Notes: generated from the letters alone by a model not told the origin. A stretch of 64,000 nt of DNA from Neoarius graeffei (GCF_027579695.1 NC_083590.1:20218610-20282609), one strand, 5' to 3'. Shown: positions 22,639 through 34,739, numbered from the stretch's first letter. Made by a program: numbers and translations.

Positions 22639-24643
22639 CATGGGTGTCGCCACCATTGAATGTGAAGGGGGCGTGTCCCCCTCACATTTCATAATTCTTC
22701 GTTTGGACCCGCCCACATTTAACATAAAATATGAGTTCACCCAGCGCCGTTTCTATTGCTTCGTGAAAGAATCCATTCCACTTGATGGATAAGAGAAAAC
22801 ACAGAGCACTGAAAATCCACTCCGGGGTTTCCGGGCGCTCCCTACAACAGCTCACCGCGCGCGAGGGAAGTGAATCTCAGCGCGAGCACAGAAATGTTGG
22901 TGCAGCTGCTGGAAAGTGGAGGAGGTGACGTCATCCCCATTGCAACCAAACCTTATTCTTTTGTTATCTGCCCTCAAAATTAACCCTAGGACACGTTAAA
23001 TTAATATTCAACTAAACAGTGAAATAAGCTTAGCCTAATGGGGTGTTCTTGGTTGATGATGTATTGTTTGCAGTATTTGCTCCCAGACACAATGGACATA
23101 AGGACATTCTTTACAAAGAAGCGGAAAGTCAGTCAAAATTTCCCCACAGGACAGGGTTTTTTTGTCCCAATGGAAATGTTAGTGCAGTTAGCTGGCTAGT
23201 CAATGTTAGGAGATGTATCAGCTAGCTTAACGTTAGCTATCATTTAATTCAAACCCAGTAGGCCTGCCTTACTGTAATGCCAAGAATGAGGTCAAGTCTG
23301 CTCTGATGATATTTATTGATTCCTTGTTTTGTCTGGTCTTTGGCAGTTTTCTGGAAAGTAAGATGGGAAATCAGTGTATGGGAAAGCGATGGAGAGAGAT
23401 GGATGTTATTCCAGGTGGATTGTGAAGGAAAGGGGGATAAAAGTTATGAAGTGGTAGAAATTGTGGTGGCACCAATACAAGAAGGAGTTATATCTATAAA
23501 TCTATTTGTTATACTAATCTGTAAATGCTACTGTAGTACCACCATTGCATGTAGGTTGACAAAACTGCACTTGTTCATTGTGTGAAGTTCTCTTTTATGT
23601 GTCATTGCTTGACCCAGTGTAATTTTGTGTTATGAAGACTGCATGATGCCATGCCATTTTTGTTATGAGTATCACTAAATCGGGGCGGCACGGTGGTGTA
23701 GTGGTTAGCGCTGTCGCCTCACAGCAAGAAGGTCCTGGGTTCGAGCCCCGGGGTCGGCGAGGGCCTTTCTGTGCGGAGTTTGCATGTTCTCCCCGTGTCC
23801 GCGTGGGTTTCCTCCGGGTGCTCCGGTTTCCCCCACAGTCCAAAGACATGCAGGTTAGGTTAACTGGTGACTCTAAATTGACCGTAGGTGTGAATGTGAG
23901 TGTGAATGGTTGTCTGTGTCTATGTGTCAGCCCTGTGATGACCTGGCGATTTGTCCAGGGTGTACCCCGCCTTTCGCCCATAGTCAGCTGGGATAGGCTC
24001 CAGCTTGCCTGCGACCCTGTAGAAGGATAAAGCGGCTAGAGATAATGAGAGAGAGTATCACTAAATCGGAAAAAAGTAAAATGCACCCACTAAAGTCACT
24101 GTTGGTGGTGAACAAAATTGTACCTGTCCATTGTGTGAAGTTATTTTTTATGTGTCACCGTTGCTTGACACAGTGTGATTTTGTGTTATGAAGTTTGCAT
24201 GATGCCATGTCATGCCTGGTCATTGTGTGAAATTATGAATATTCTTATTTTTAAACATACAGTTGAGTGTCACTATTGCTTGGCCCAGTGGCATGTTGTG
24301 TTACATCTAAAACTAAATAGAAAACACAAAATAAAAAGTAAAATGCACCCATAAAGTCATTGTTGGTGATAAATTGTGTCACATTCATCTCATTATCTTA
24401 GGCATAGCGATGGGTTTAAAAACAGGCTGATGAATATATGGACTAGTTGAATGAGGACTTATTGTTGAGTCTCTAAAATAGTCATTGAATTAAGTGACTT
24501 TTGTAGGTAAAATTAGGTGTTTAACAACCTGTTAAAAATACACCAGAATGCAGGAAATGGCATCTAATTAATTAAAAATTTTCTGGCGGAGGACCCCCCG
24601 CCAGTGTGTCCCCCCCACATTAAAAATGCTTCTGACGCCCCTG
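22639..24643. mobile_element. hAT element with 8-bp target duplication and a nested SINE
   Basis: Flanked by GTGTCTAT at 22631-22638 and 24644-24651. Ends are CATGGGTGTC and, inverted, CAGGGGCGTC, followed by matching ATGTG and G-rich stretches. A frame near 23092 begins MDIRTFFTKKRK, similar to the N-terminus of some hAT transposases, and then breaks off. A SINE (23684-24052) with its own target duplication is nested. No catalytic domain remains. Confidence 0.85.
23684..24052 (+). repeat. tRNA-derived SINE (copy 6) with 17-bp target duplication
   Basis: Full-length SINE flanked by a perfect 17-bp duplication, GAGTATCACTAAATCGG, at 23667-23683 and 24053-24069. The perfect duplication suggests a fairly recent insertion into the hAT at 22639-24643. 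Confidence 0.95.
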
Positions 24644-24651
24644 GTGTCTAT

Positions 24652-25470
24652 AGATGGACACAACTCTTTACGGTGACTTTAGTGATGTTTTGTTTCTTGT
24701 TGACATGGTCTTGACCATCATTTTCCACATTTCTCTTTTTGATAGGTGTTCCAAGTTAATAAATATATATTGACTTCATACATTTTTTTATAAGTTTTTC
24801 TTACCTCCCCCGTAACGCGACGGTGTCCTAACTTTAGGGCCTTTGTCCTCACTTTTGGACACAAGTGTCCTAACTTACAGACTCATGTCGGTGGTCACCC
24901 TAAAATGAAATGGTTGTTGACCGGTTGAATGGTTTTTGAATACCTGTCATTTAAGGGTTGGAGTGAGTAGAGACTGGGATAAGAGAGGTGGGTGTGTGTG
25001 TGGGTTGGCCCGGTGGGTGGGGGGGGGGGGGGGGCATTCAGAGCATTTTGTCCCAGGCCCAGCCAAAGCTGTCAGCGGCCTTGCGGAGGAGACCAAATAG
25101 TTTTCAACGAAAAGGCTTCGTTTATTTTTTCTTTCTTTTTCTCTTTTTTTTACAAATGTGCAAATATTTATGTAACCAGTAAGTGTCTTATGTCAATTAC
25201 TGGTTGGTTGTTACATCTGGGACTGCTGCTTTCACTTCCTTGTTTACATTCTCCCTTAGACATACTCATGCGCATAGACACACACACGTGCGTACCTCAC
25301 ATTTTTCCCTATAAACACCTGACCGTAGTAGTTGTTGATTAGGGCATTGCAGCTGCATTGCAAGTTTACTGTTCCGTATGCACCTGACAATAGTTGGACT
25401 GATTAATTTATGATGGCTAGTTGGAGAAAATAAATTCAGGAAGTGACACGTAATAGGGCTGCGCGTTGTC
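24652..25470. other. Non-coding, with a G run and a possible hAT end
   Basis: A run of about 15 G lies at 25019-25033. The segment ending at about 24901 reads, inverted, TAGGGTGACCACCGACATGA, like one end of a hAT element; the partner was not found. No gene. Confidence 0.4.
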
Positions 25471-25959
25471 CTTTCACTTGCTCCAGGCTGCAGAGGTTAA
25501 CGGGGGTCCTAGCGAGTCGCTGGCATCCTCTGTATTTGTCCTTTCACTTGCTCCAGGCTGCAGAGGTTAACGGGGATCCTAGCGAGTCACTGGCATCCTC
25601 TGTATTTGTCCTTTCACTTGCTCCAGGCTGCAGAGGTTAACGGGGGTCCTAGCGAGTCGCTGGCATCCTCTGTATTTGTCCTTTCACTTGCTCCAGGCTG
25701 CAGAGGTTAACGGGGATCCTAGCGAGTCGCTGGCATCCTCTGTATTTGTCTTTTCACTTGCTCCAGGCTGCAGAGGTTAACGGGGGTCCTAGCGAGTCGC
25801 TGGCATCCTCTGTATTTGTCCTTTCACTTGCTCCAGGCTGCAGAGGTTAACGGGGATCCTAGCGAGTCGCTGGCATCCTCTGTATTTGTCCTTTCACTTG
25901 CTCCAGGCTGCAGAGGTTAACGGGGATCCTAGCGAGTCGCTGGCATCCTCTGTATTTTT
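25471..25959. repeat. Seven 70-bp tandem repeats
   Basis: Exact period of 70 bp (starts 25471, 25541, 25611, 25681, 25751, 25821, 25891). Each unit has CTTTCACTTGCTCCAGGCTG, GAGGTTAACGGGG(G/A)TCCT and AGCGAGTCGCTGGCATCCTC. Units 1 to 6 alternate GGGTCC and GGATCC, giving a 140-bp higher-order period. The reading frame through it is a repeat artefact. Confidence 0.97.
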
Positions 25960-26052
25960 TTTGGTGTGAGTACCTACCATGAGAGCTGATGTTTGTGAGA
26001 TCGTTTGTTATGGGCATTGACTTGCAGTGTGAGTATTTATGAATAGTGACTG

Positions 26053-27481
26053 CAGGGGCGATTTCTCAGAGACAACAAGGGAAGCCGAGCTTCCCCTAAA
26101 ATTCTCTCCCCAAACTGCGGCGTCTACGACGTTGAATTCTCATTAAAACAATAACTTGCATAACATAATATATGCCCAAGATTGTATTTATGTTCATAAC
26201 TATCCTGTAACGTATTTGAGTGATGTCTGACGAACTTGCAGTTCGCTACGAGAATCACCTTTGCTGCCAGGCTGTAACCTTTCTTATTTCAATGGGCTCG
26301 ATGGACTGGCAGCAGTGTTGCCAGATTGGGCGGTTTTAAGTGCATTTTGGCGGGTTTTGAACATATTTTGGGATGGAAAACGTCAGCAGTATCTGGCAAC
26401 ACTGACTTGCAGCCAGGTATCCGTTGCAGTCTATGAGACGGCTCTGAACAGCCAATTTCGGCTAGTTGTTATTGGTTAAAATCAACAAAATCGTCACTTC
26501 CAGGGAAGCCGGGCTTCTCTGGGACTAAACGAGACAGTGGGAGGGACAAGAAGCCGGGCTGATAAAGGATTATTGGAGGTAGTGTTTGAAAGACATGAGG
26601 AGGGCGGTACTTCGGCGAGGAACACGGAAGTATGATCAGTCAGTCCCTAGCGGATGTCGAGAAAGTGCAGTCGTGTGCCAAAGTGCTGTCCGAATTTCTT
26701 TTCATATAAACGTTTCTTCTCATTGATGTCTCTGTACATTACTCTGTAAATAAATGTAAATATTACTCGTTGTGCTCCGTTAACTTTCATCCATTCTATC
26801 AGTTTGATCATTCGTGAATTCACTTGTTTATTTCATTTGTAGTTCAATCTGGTTGTAGGCTAGCTTGAGCCTTATTGGGATCTGCAGTGATAGCTGCTAA
26901 CAGAAATTGGTGAAGTCCCTGGAAAGCACAACCAGCTAGTATGACAGGGTCACAGACCATTTTCTGGAAAAGGAGCGGAGGGCAGAATTTGTGTATAAAT
27001 AGTGTTCATGTTCATGAATCTGAAGTGTGTATATTGTTCAGTAATGTTAAGAGAATGGTGGGCTCTGTGTTATAGGTTATACCTGGGTATAATATTCAAG
27101 GTTCTGTGTGTTGCATAGCCTACCTGGTTATGAATTTCCAGACTGTGTTGCAGAAGATGTTTAAGGATGTGTTGCACAGCTGGGTGTTGTGTTAAAGACT
27201 CTGTGTTGCATATCAGGGTATGATGTTCAAGGCTCTTCGTTGAATAGCCAGTGATTTTTGGATGTTTGATATTTTTGATTAAGGATATGAGGCACTAGCC
27301 TGGCAAGCCAGACTATAACATGAAATGTACAAGCAAAAATACTTTCTGCCACTAGGTAGGGTTGTCTAGTTCACTATGCTAATGGGGCACACCTTTCTAT
27401 GCTTTGATATCTGGCCTACAGGTTTTACGATGAATGCGTAAAATGGGCTTCCCCTGTTTTAAAAACCAGCAGCCGCCACTG
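26053..27481. mobile_element. hAT element with perfect 8-bp target duplication
   Basis: AGTGACTG at 26045-26052 and 27482-27489 flanks ends CAGGGGCGATTTCTC and, inverted, CAGTGGCGGCTGCTG; both ends carry a nearby GGGAAGCC motif. The interior has promoter-like GC-rich sequence near 26600 but no transposase frame, so it is a non-autonomous deletion derivative. A 92-bp MITE (26313-26404) is nested. Confidence 0.85.
26313..26404. mobile_element. 92-bp hAT-type MITE nested in a hAT
   Basis: Perfect terminal inverted repeats CAGTGTTGCCAGAT, flanked by ACTGGCAG (26305-26312) and ACTTGCAG (26405-26412), an 8-bp duplication with one mismatch. No coding capacity. Confidence 0.88.
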
Positions 27482-27489
27482 AGTGACTG

Positions 27490-28256
27490 GTATTTTCATG
27501 GTATCGTTGTGACATGAATTGTGACCCAAAGCACTTTTCATATAGCAGGTTGGCTGTATCCCTGCAGTTGTCATGCGCGTTGATCACGGGGGGAGCATCT
27601 ACCATGGACACTGACTACGGAGTTGCCATTGCTGTTTTGCCTACTTTTGTTTTTGTTTTGAGTTGCTTTTTTTGTTTTGTTTGTATGGCTTATGGCTGGG
27701 CAATGTTTTCTGTTGAGTGTTATTAATCTTTACTTGGATATTGACTGTCTATTTTTAATTGTGTATTAGGCCAAATTGTGTGTCTATAATCACTTACTTT
27801 TTGTGTTAACAGATTCAATGAATGTGGTGCTGGGTGGGGGATGCTTGGTTGTTCCCTTTTTCTTTTGCATTGCTTGAGGTGAATTATAGTAGTTACTAGC
27901 ACGTTTGTTTGCTTATTTGAGGCTTTGCTTGTAGCCCTTTGTGAGTGTACTAATTCGAAATAGCTGAGCATGTAACTTGGTTGCTGTGTCTAACCTGGCC
28001 CTTCCTCCTTTACCAGCTAACCACTCATTGACTGTTGGTTCCTATTTTAGTTTTTTTTAATGGGTTGCATTTTTTTATTTGTAACTACCAGTACCCTATA
28101 GTCACATTTATACAGCTAATGACTGGTTGTGTATGGTTGTAAGAACTGTTATACCTCAATGTGTGTTTGATATTTATGGATTCATATAAATGTTGCCCGG
28201 TCACTGGAGTGCAAGTCTCTGTCCATTACTGATATACATACAGATTTGTGTGGGGG
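27490..28256. other. Unassigned sequence, no gene supported
   Basis: Open frames at 27514-27726 (plus) and 27723-27971 (minus) show no domain. The hydrophobic run in the first could be chance in T-rich sequence. Confidence 0.4.
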
Positions 28257-31118
28257 CCCACTGCGCAAAGATACGTTGAAACGACGTCTTTTTTAGGTCA
28301 TTTTTGGACGTCGAATGACGGTCCTCTGAAGGTGCAGACTGTAACGCCAGATGACGTCTTTTTCCTGACGTCTATCGAACGTGCGGTATGGACGTGCAGA
28401 GGACGCCCATATCACGGCTAATTGTAGTTGAAAAGTGGTCGTTGAGGACGCCTTTTCTACGTTTAAACTCGATGCATTGTTTACCGTTTCTTCCTCTGTG
28501 CATAACTGTAGTCACATTTCAGAAGGTGGCATAACCTGTTCCAGTTAATTTTCATATAACTTAATTGTCTCAGTAGCAGATAACTGAAAATACATACAAA
28601 AGTATTTCCAGTTCAATTCTGCTGCAGAGCCAAACAAAGCTACAGGAAAATTAACCGGTAGGCCAAATAGTCTCCACCTTCTGCAAACATGGGACTACAG
28701 TTATACACAGAATTATAATCACAGTTCAATCCATACATTCATTTCCATCTTTACTTGTGTTAACTGGCTCAAACATCTTAAGCTGCTCTGTGCATAACTA
28801 TGTCATTAGTGTTACAATTAATTTTCCTTAAGGCTCATTTGACTCAGCAGCTATGGAAATGCATTAAGGTGTAAAGCATTCCAGCTCTGCTGAGCCAAAT
28901 GAAACTACAGGAAAATAGCAGGCTAGCCTACAGCTAGCAGGTTCTCCAACTTAACCTACATTACATCAGCTCTTTGGCGTTTATGGAAAGATACATTATC
29001 CTACAAATAAATGCACTTACATTTGCACAGAGTGTATGTGAAAGGTTAAGACACAAAACCAACTGCAAAATAGTTTTTTTTTAATATAACTTTAAATCAA
29101 ATGAAGTCAAAACAACATAGTAAGGGATTTGGACTGAATGTTAATCATATAAAATATATATACACACACACAGCATGATCTACTGTATAAAGTGATAACT
29201 GAACAGTTCAGAAACCCTCCATGTCCATTTATAGACAATAAAATTACAATTCAATCCTCACTCGTCTCTTTTTTATTCCGTTTTAATACTGGCAAAACAG
29301 GCCAACTTGCCAACTCGTGGGAAGAAAAAAAAAAAGACGCGGTGGATTAAGTGAAAAGGTCCTTAGTCCTCAGTCCTCTCAGCATTGTGTCCTCCACCTT
29401 CTCGTCTTTGAGGTGCATGTTTAAGCTGTTCAGAGACACAACTTCTAATGTAGCCCTCAGTGGCTGTGGAATCAAACTTCATGACTCCATCTGCACAAGT
29501 AGAAAAGGACAAGTGATTAGAAATATGAAGGAAATCTGAAGTCATACATCAAGTCACCATATATTTAAGCAAAACAAGGCTGCCTCTGCATCCAGTACCA
29601 TACTGGATTCATTCAAAAACATCAAACGTTAAAGATGGCTATGGTAGTTAGTTGGCATTGGAGTTTTAACATCAGGAGAGTAAATGTTTTGTCCTATGAA
29701 ATTTACAGATAGAACGGGGCCACTTTCTTCCATTTGTCAACATGAAATATGGGCTTACCTTGGATTGCCTTATAAAGTTGAGTCTTCTCTAAAGGCTTTT
29801 TTGACTTTGTCCCCTTCCCCTTCATATTGAACTTTGCCATGAGTGCATTACTGAACAGCCTGTAAAAATTATATTTATAAATCAATAAAATAAAATTATA
29901 TTTATAAATCAATGTCAATGACACATTTAGGAACATCACAAGTCAAGGGCTGGAAAATACCAGAAATCTATGGACACTTAAGCAGGATGCTAATGGGTGA
30001 GACGCTAAGCAGCAACTCAGAAATCAATGATCTATGCCAACCTGAAGCTAATACACTACACTAAGAGTGAATGAAAGCCTGGATGAACAGAAGGTAATAA
30101 TTGTTTAACTCAAGGGCAGGTGGAAAATGAGCAAATTAGCCCAAATGGTGGCAAGAAGAAAGAAAAAAAAAAAAAGCATGCAGGCAGGTCTACACCCAAA
30201 ACAGTGCAAACACTTAGTGATCACACAATATGGTTGTTCACAACAAAGCTTCAGTTAACGTGAATATTTTTAGGCACGCTGGTCGTTTCTACTGTCCAAA
30301 TTGACGAGGCCAATGTTTAGCTAACGTTTGCTAACGTTAGCTGATGCCAGTGGCACAAATATGGCACATTACACAGCAGATTCAGACCGGGTTAAGATTC
30401 ACCGTCCACAAAGCTTAGAAAACTAAACGACTAACACTACAAATTCATGTATGAATATAAAATTAACTGACATGACCGGACTTACCTTCAACTTATTCAG
30501 GACAAATTTGTGCTGAGCAGAACCATCGTCAGCAGAAGAAACAATTAGAACCGTGCGGCCATTTGCTTCTTCATCTCCGGCACAGAAGAAAAGTTCCTCT
30601 GAATCGTGAGAAACGTTAGCGGTGTTGTTGGCCAATCAGAGTGGCGTTTACTATTGGGCTGCGTCGACACGGTTGGCCAATCAGAGAGGCGTTGACTGGT
30701 TGAACTCAAGTTGAACTCAAATAGACAACAAATTAAACAGATAAAATATAATGTAAATGGTATGTAATCACATATAAATAGGCTATATTAAAATTCACGG
30801 ACAATATTAATAATGTTGATATTTGTAATATTATTTATTTATATTTATAGTTTGTAATAAAATTTATTTAAATTAAAAATAGGTTATATACGTAATTTTC
30901 CTGCACCTGTTTTAGACGTCTTGATGACGTCCAAAAAAGTCACCTTGTCTGACGTTAAAATTTTCAACTACATATTGACGTCCAAATAGGGTCATTGTTA
31001 GACGTCTAAATAGCAGACCTAGTTTGCACGTCATTTAGAAGTCCAGAATTGGTCTTGGACCGACGGACGCAATAAAGACATGATCTGCACGTCCATACGA
31101 CGTCTAATGTTTAGTGGG
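28257..31118 (-). mobile_element. DNA transposon-like element with GACGT-rich ends carrying a DUF4806-like gene remnant
   Basis: Ends are CCCACTG and, inverted, CCCACTAAACATTAGACGTC. The first and last 200 bp or so are packed with GACGTC/GACGT motifs in both orientations, as expected for subterminal transposase-binding arrays, and both ends share TATGGACGTGCAGA in inverted orientation. CACT-like ends suggest a CACTA/EnSpm-type element, but the target duplication is masked by a G run. Between the ends lie exons on the minus strand (29363-30635) and an imperfect internal duplication (about 28490-28700 and 28780-28930). No transposase was recognised, so this is probably a non-autonomous element carrying an accessory or captured gene. 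Confidence 0.6.
29363..30635 (-). pseudogene. DUF4806-like gene remnant inside the transposon-like element
   Basis: Three exon-like segments have consensus splice sites. Exon 1 (30486-30635) starts MANNTANVSHDSEELFFCAG and ends FVLNKLK at a GTAAGT donor. A middle exon (29759-29859) reads LFSNALMAKFNMKGKGTK and then TQLYKAIQ, with a TTACAG acceptor and a GTAAGC donor. A last exon (29363-29490) reads DGVMKFDSTATEGYIRSC, then LKHAPQRREGGG, and ends at TAA. The N-x-x-G-K and A-P-x-R-R pattern resembles the DUF4806 domain; this is from memory, not a search. The last two exons join in phase. Exon 1 ends in phase 0 while the middle exon needs two preceding bases, so at least one exon is missing between 29860 and 30485 or the gene is broken. 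Function unknown. Confidence 0.45.
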
Positions 31119-31446
31119 GGTGTTCTTTGATTTAATGCACATCTTAAGGGGCGGGGCCTTAGGTGGCATAGTCTGGCCTTTTGGCCTGAACATGTAACCA
31201 GAGGTTACATTTACAATGACAAGCGTGCATGAAAAATGTACAAAACGAAAATAAACAAGCATAAATAGCCAGGCTAAGTCCTCAGACCCTGAACTACTAT
31301 CAAGAGCAATTTCAATTAACAAGACACGTTTACTTCACTGCCAACCCTCACCTACTGAGGCTCTTGGGCCTAATATAGAGCATTGCTAACTGTAGCCCCA
31401 CCCACTGGATAGCCCCACTGTCAAAAATAATCAATTAACTAAACAA

Positions 31447-32413
31447 CATGGCTCTACATTAACTTTTGAAACCACTTGTCCTGTCAGGCAAGTTGAAAGG
31501 AAATGTACTTGTCCGAATGTGAAGTTGACTTGTCCGAAGAAATATTTGAGAAAAAAAAACACAAACTATTTGTAACCCAACAATCTTTATTGCATTTGTT
31601 TCCGAATTCACAACATATGCATAATATCTATGAATCAAAAGTAATCAATACTTGATATACTGAGGGCAAAAGTTCAAAAATATAGTAAAACACACTGATT
31701 GATACCATAATTCACCAATTATGCTGAAGTTCAGAAGCAATATATCCCAATAGAGTAGAAATTATTAACATAAAATTTTAAGAACAAAATAACTATACTA
31801 TGAGATCCAGAAACACTAACCATTATATATACACACAGATCAGTACTCTGCAGTTCAGTAACAAATATCACAAAAAGTAACATTATCATAAAATTTATGA
31901 CTTGAGATATCACTAGTTTGGACAAGAGAAACAAATAACAATGCTACAAATAAAAACAACTGATAACAAAATTGACTAATACTGTAAATCACTGATTATA
32001 CACTGAAATCTAGTTATCAAATGACAAGATAATACATCTTGTTATGAAAACCTCCACACCTCTACTGATTCACAGATGAATGGATACAAATAAAGTTTCT
32101 ATTCATCTTCATCTATCAGCCCTTGAGTTCTGCGTGTTCTGACCCCATTGGCCAAGCGGCATTGGCCAGTTTCACAAGTGGAATATTGCGCATGCGCACA
32201 TCGCTCTTTCCGAATAGAAACATCCGGCAATTCATCAAAACAATATGTCGAGTGAGATGCTTCGGAAATCATGTGAATAAACTGATAAATTTGATATGTA
32301 ACCCGAATATCGGCGTATTTTGGCACTTGTCCGATCGTACAAGTAACTGAGACGATGAACTTGTCCGATATAAAGTATCACTTGTCCCGGACAAGCGTTA
32401 ATGTCGAGCCCTG
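31447..32413. mobile_element. hAT-like non-autonomous element
   Basis: Ends CATGGCTCTACATTAAC and, inverted, CAGGGCTCGACATTAAC match at 15 of 17 positions, and CACTTGTCC-type motifs repeat inside both ends. No clear target duplication. A minus-strand frame (32099-32326) has no recognised domain. A related end occurs at about 33350 (inverted GAAGGGCTCGAAATTC), suggesting a second decayed relative in 32414-33350. Confidence 0.55.
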
Positions 32414-33350
32414 AACAGCAACATAATTATTACCAAATAATAAATCAAATAAAAAAACATATAACACAAATACATACAATAACTGACATGCACAAAAATA
32501 CTTTATTGAACCCTCCAAATGGCTTTTAAGTCATTACCCCTAAAACACCCCCATCACAATGGGCTGCCCCACAAAGAACCCGGGAAACCCCTCTATTCCC
32601 CCCCCAGTGGAACAGTCCATCTGTTTCCCCAAACGAGACATGGAAGAACGTTTTGAATGCCTGCTGAGTGAATTGCTACCGGAGTTGTAATAAAAGTTTG
32701 AACCAATAAATGAAGTTTTTAACAGCCAGTGTGAATTATTTTACTTTTTGATACTAGACAAAGATTATACAGATGAAGAATGAAAATGACAATATGTTTC
32801 AAGCGAATATTTTGAATGAGTCAGATGCACAAACAATAGCCATCTAGAAGTGCCAGTAGGCCTTTCCCTGCACTCTAAACACTAAGTTTGGCCCTGAGTA
32901 ATTAATCTATGGAAAATGGTGATTAATGACAATATGAAAGAGATCTTAAACAGTACATACGGTGGTGGCAATGAGAATAGTGACAGGACAGCAGGGATTT
33001 AAAAATGACTGCCTGCGTGCTGCGCGCTATGTCAGCATCACGGCTCAGCCCATGACAGTGATATTCAATGAGATGCGTTATACGCATGCGCAGTAGTGAA
33101 AAAACTGACAGCCTGACTCGTACATGATATGATTCGGAATTCTTCGGTATTTTCCAGCCTGCCGATAAACACATCGATTAACACGGACACGGCGCACGCT
33201 TAATATGTGGTGGCTTTAGTTGAAGGTGTGTCTGAATCTTCACTTCATATATATATTTTTTATTTTCAACTAGCCAGTGACAGGAATTACCCGCCAAATG
33301 ACAAATTAAGTCACCTTGGGCAACCGGACCACCACGAATTTCGAGCCCTT
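32414..33350. other. Decayed repeat sequence, no gene
   Basis: Contains a hAT-like end at the right boundary and a GCATGCGCAGTA motif near 33085, like the GCGCATGCGC near 32188 in the neighbouring element. No coding region supported. Confidence 0.35.
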
Positions 33351-33450
33351 CAGTTATTTATCTTAAAACATATTCAGTAGCAACAGTGAAACTAATAGGG
33401 CATGTATGTGATTATGAAAGTAACAGCAATAGATGGTTGTTCCTGTAATC

Positions 33451-33827
33451 GTCATCTCATCTCATTATCTCTAGCCACTTTATCCTGTTCTACAGGGTCG
33501 CAGGCAAGCCGGAGCCTATCCCAGCTGACTACGGGCGAAAGGCGGGGTACACCCTGGACAAGTCGCCAGGCCATCACAGGGCTGACACATAGACACAGAC
33601 AACCATTTACACTCACATTCACACCTACGGTCAACTTAAAGTTACCAGTTAACCTAACCTTCATGTCTTTGGACTGTGGGGGAAACCGGAGCACCCGGAG
33701 GAAACCCACGCGGACACGGGGAGAACATGCAAACTCCACACAGAAAAGCCCTCGCTGGCCACGGGGCTCGAACCCAGACCTTCTTGCTGTGAGGCGACAG
33801 CGCTAACCACTACACCACCGTGCCGCC
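33451..33827 (-). repeat. tRNA-derived SINE (copy 7), only in B
   Basis: Full-length, reverse orientation. Flanked by TCCTGTAATC at 33441-33450 and 33828-33837. The corresponding place in C (about 47895) is empty. Confidence 0.93.
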
Positions 33828-33846
33828 TCCTGTAATCCTAAGTTAA

Positions 33847-34735
33847 AGGCGGGGTACGAGATTTTGGAATAACGGTTCCCGCAAGCCATATTTTGAAAAG
33901 AAACACGCCCGCCCTCGCCATGCTCCCACCCCCCCGCGTCTCCACCCCTCCTCCCCCTTATAAAGCCTGAGAAAATCAGCCTTTATAATGGGTGTCTATT
34001 GCGTTACACACCAGTGGAGAGTGGAGAGAGCTTGGAAAAATAGCTCAAACTTTCTCATTTAAACTGTGTTTTCAGCCCCAATTTTCACTCCACACACATA
34101 ATTTTCTCAAAAGTAGTAACCACACTTGTCCGGATTCACACAATGTGTCTACCTACACGATAGGACTTGCAGTTTTTGAATGAGAAGCCTGAAAGTGAAG
34201 AGAGGACAGGCGCGCAGCCCCATAGATTGCCATTATAAACTTGGCAGAAAAGTCACTCGTTTTTAATTTGCTCTACTGACCTCATTTTTTACACTACAGA
34301 CAAAAAAATTACATCAGTGTGTTCAGGAGAGGCTTGTGGCGCTCACTGTGAAAGAACTTTGTGAATATCTCCTTCAGTTTTCGTGTAAATCCCCGTTGTT
34401 TGGAGGGAGCGCACTGAGAAAATCCTGTGACACTCTGCTCGCAGCGCGCGGGTTGGGGGAGGGGCTGCTCGCTCTCTCACACATACATACACGCACACAG
34501 AAGGGCTGGGCTGCTCACGGGCTTCAGTCTGATTGACGTGTCAGTATCCAATCATTTTGAGGTGGTACCTCGATATGATTGGATGGCGTTTTTCCTTTAT
34601 TTTACACTGTAGACTGGATTAAAATATTTCGTTTTTAGGTCAAACCTTCTATTGTACTGCTTGCAACATGGGTGTGAGGAGCTTTTCAAGCAATATGGTA
34701 AAAAATACTCCTGAAAAAAATCTCGTACCCCACCT
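33847..34735. mobile_element. TTAA-target MITE with AGGYGGGGTACGAGATT ends
   Basis: Terminal inverted repeats AGGCGGGGTACGAGATTTT and AGGTGGGGTACGAGATTTT, flanked by TTAA (33843-33846 and 34736-34739), as in piggyBac or Kolobok. Block C has a single TTAA at the matching position (about 47910), the empty site. No coding region. Confidence 0.85.
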
Positions 34736-34739
34736 TTAA

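Noticed and set aside
27514-27726. 70-codon plus-strand frame with a hydrophobic stretch
   Set aside because: T-rich sequence easily yields such a stretch; no domain, splice site pattern or paralogue supports it.
32099-32326. 75-codon minus-strand frame in the hAT-like element
   Set aside because: No recognised domain, and a similarly long overlapping frame exists on the other strand; not enough to call a gene.
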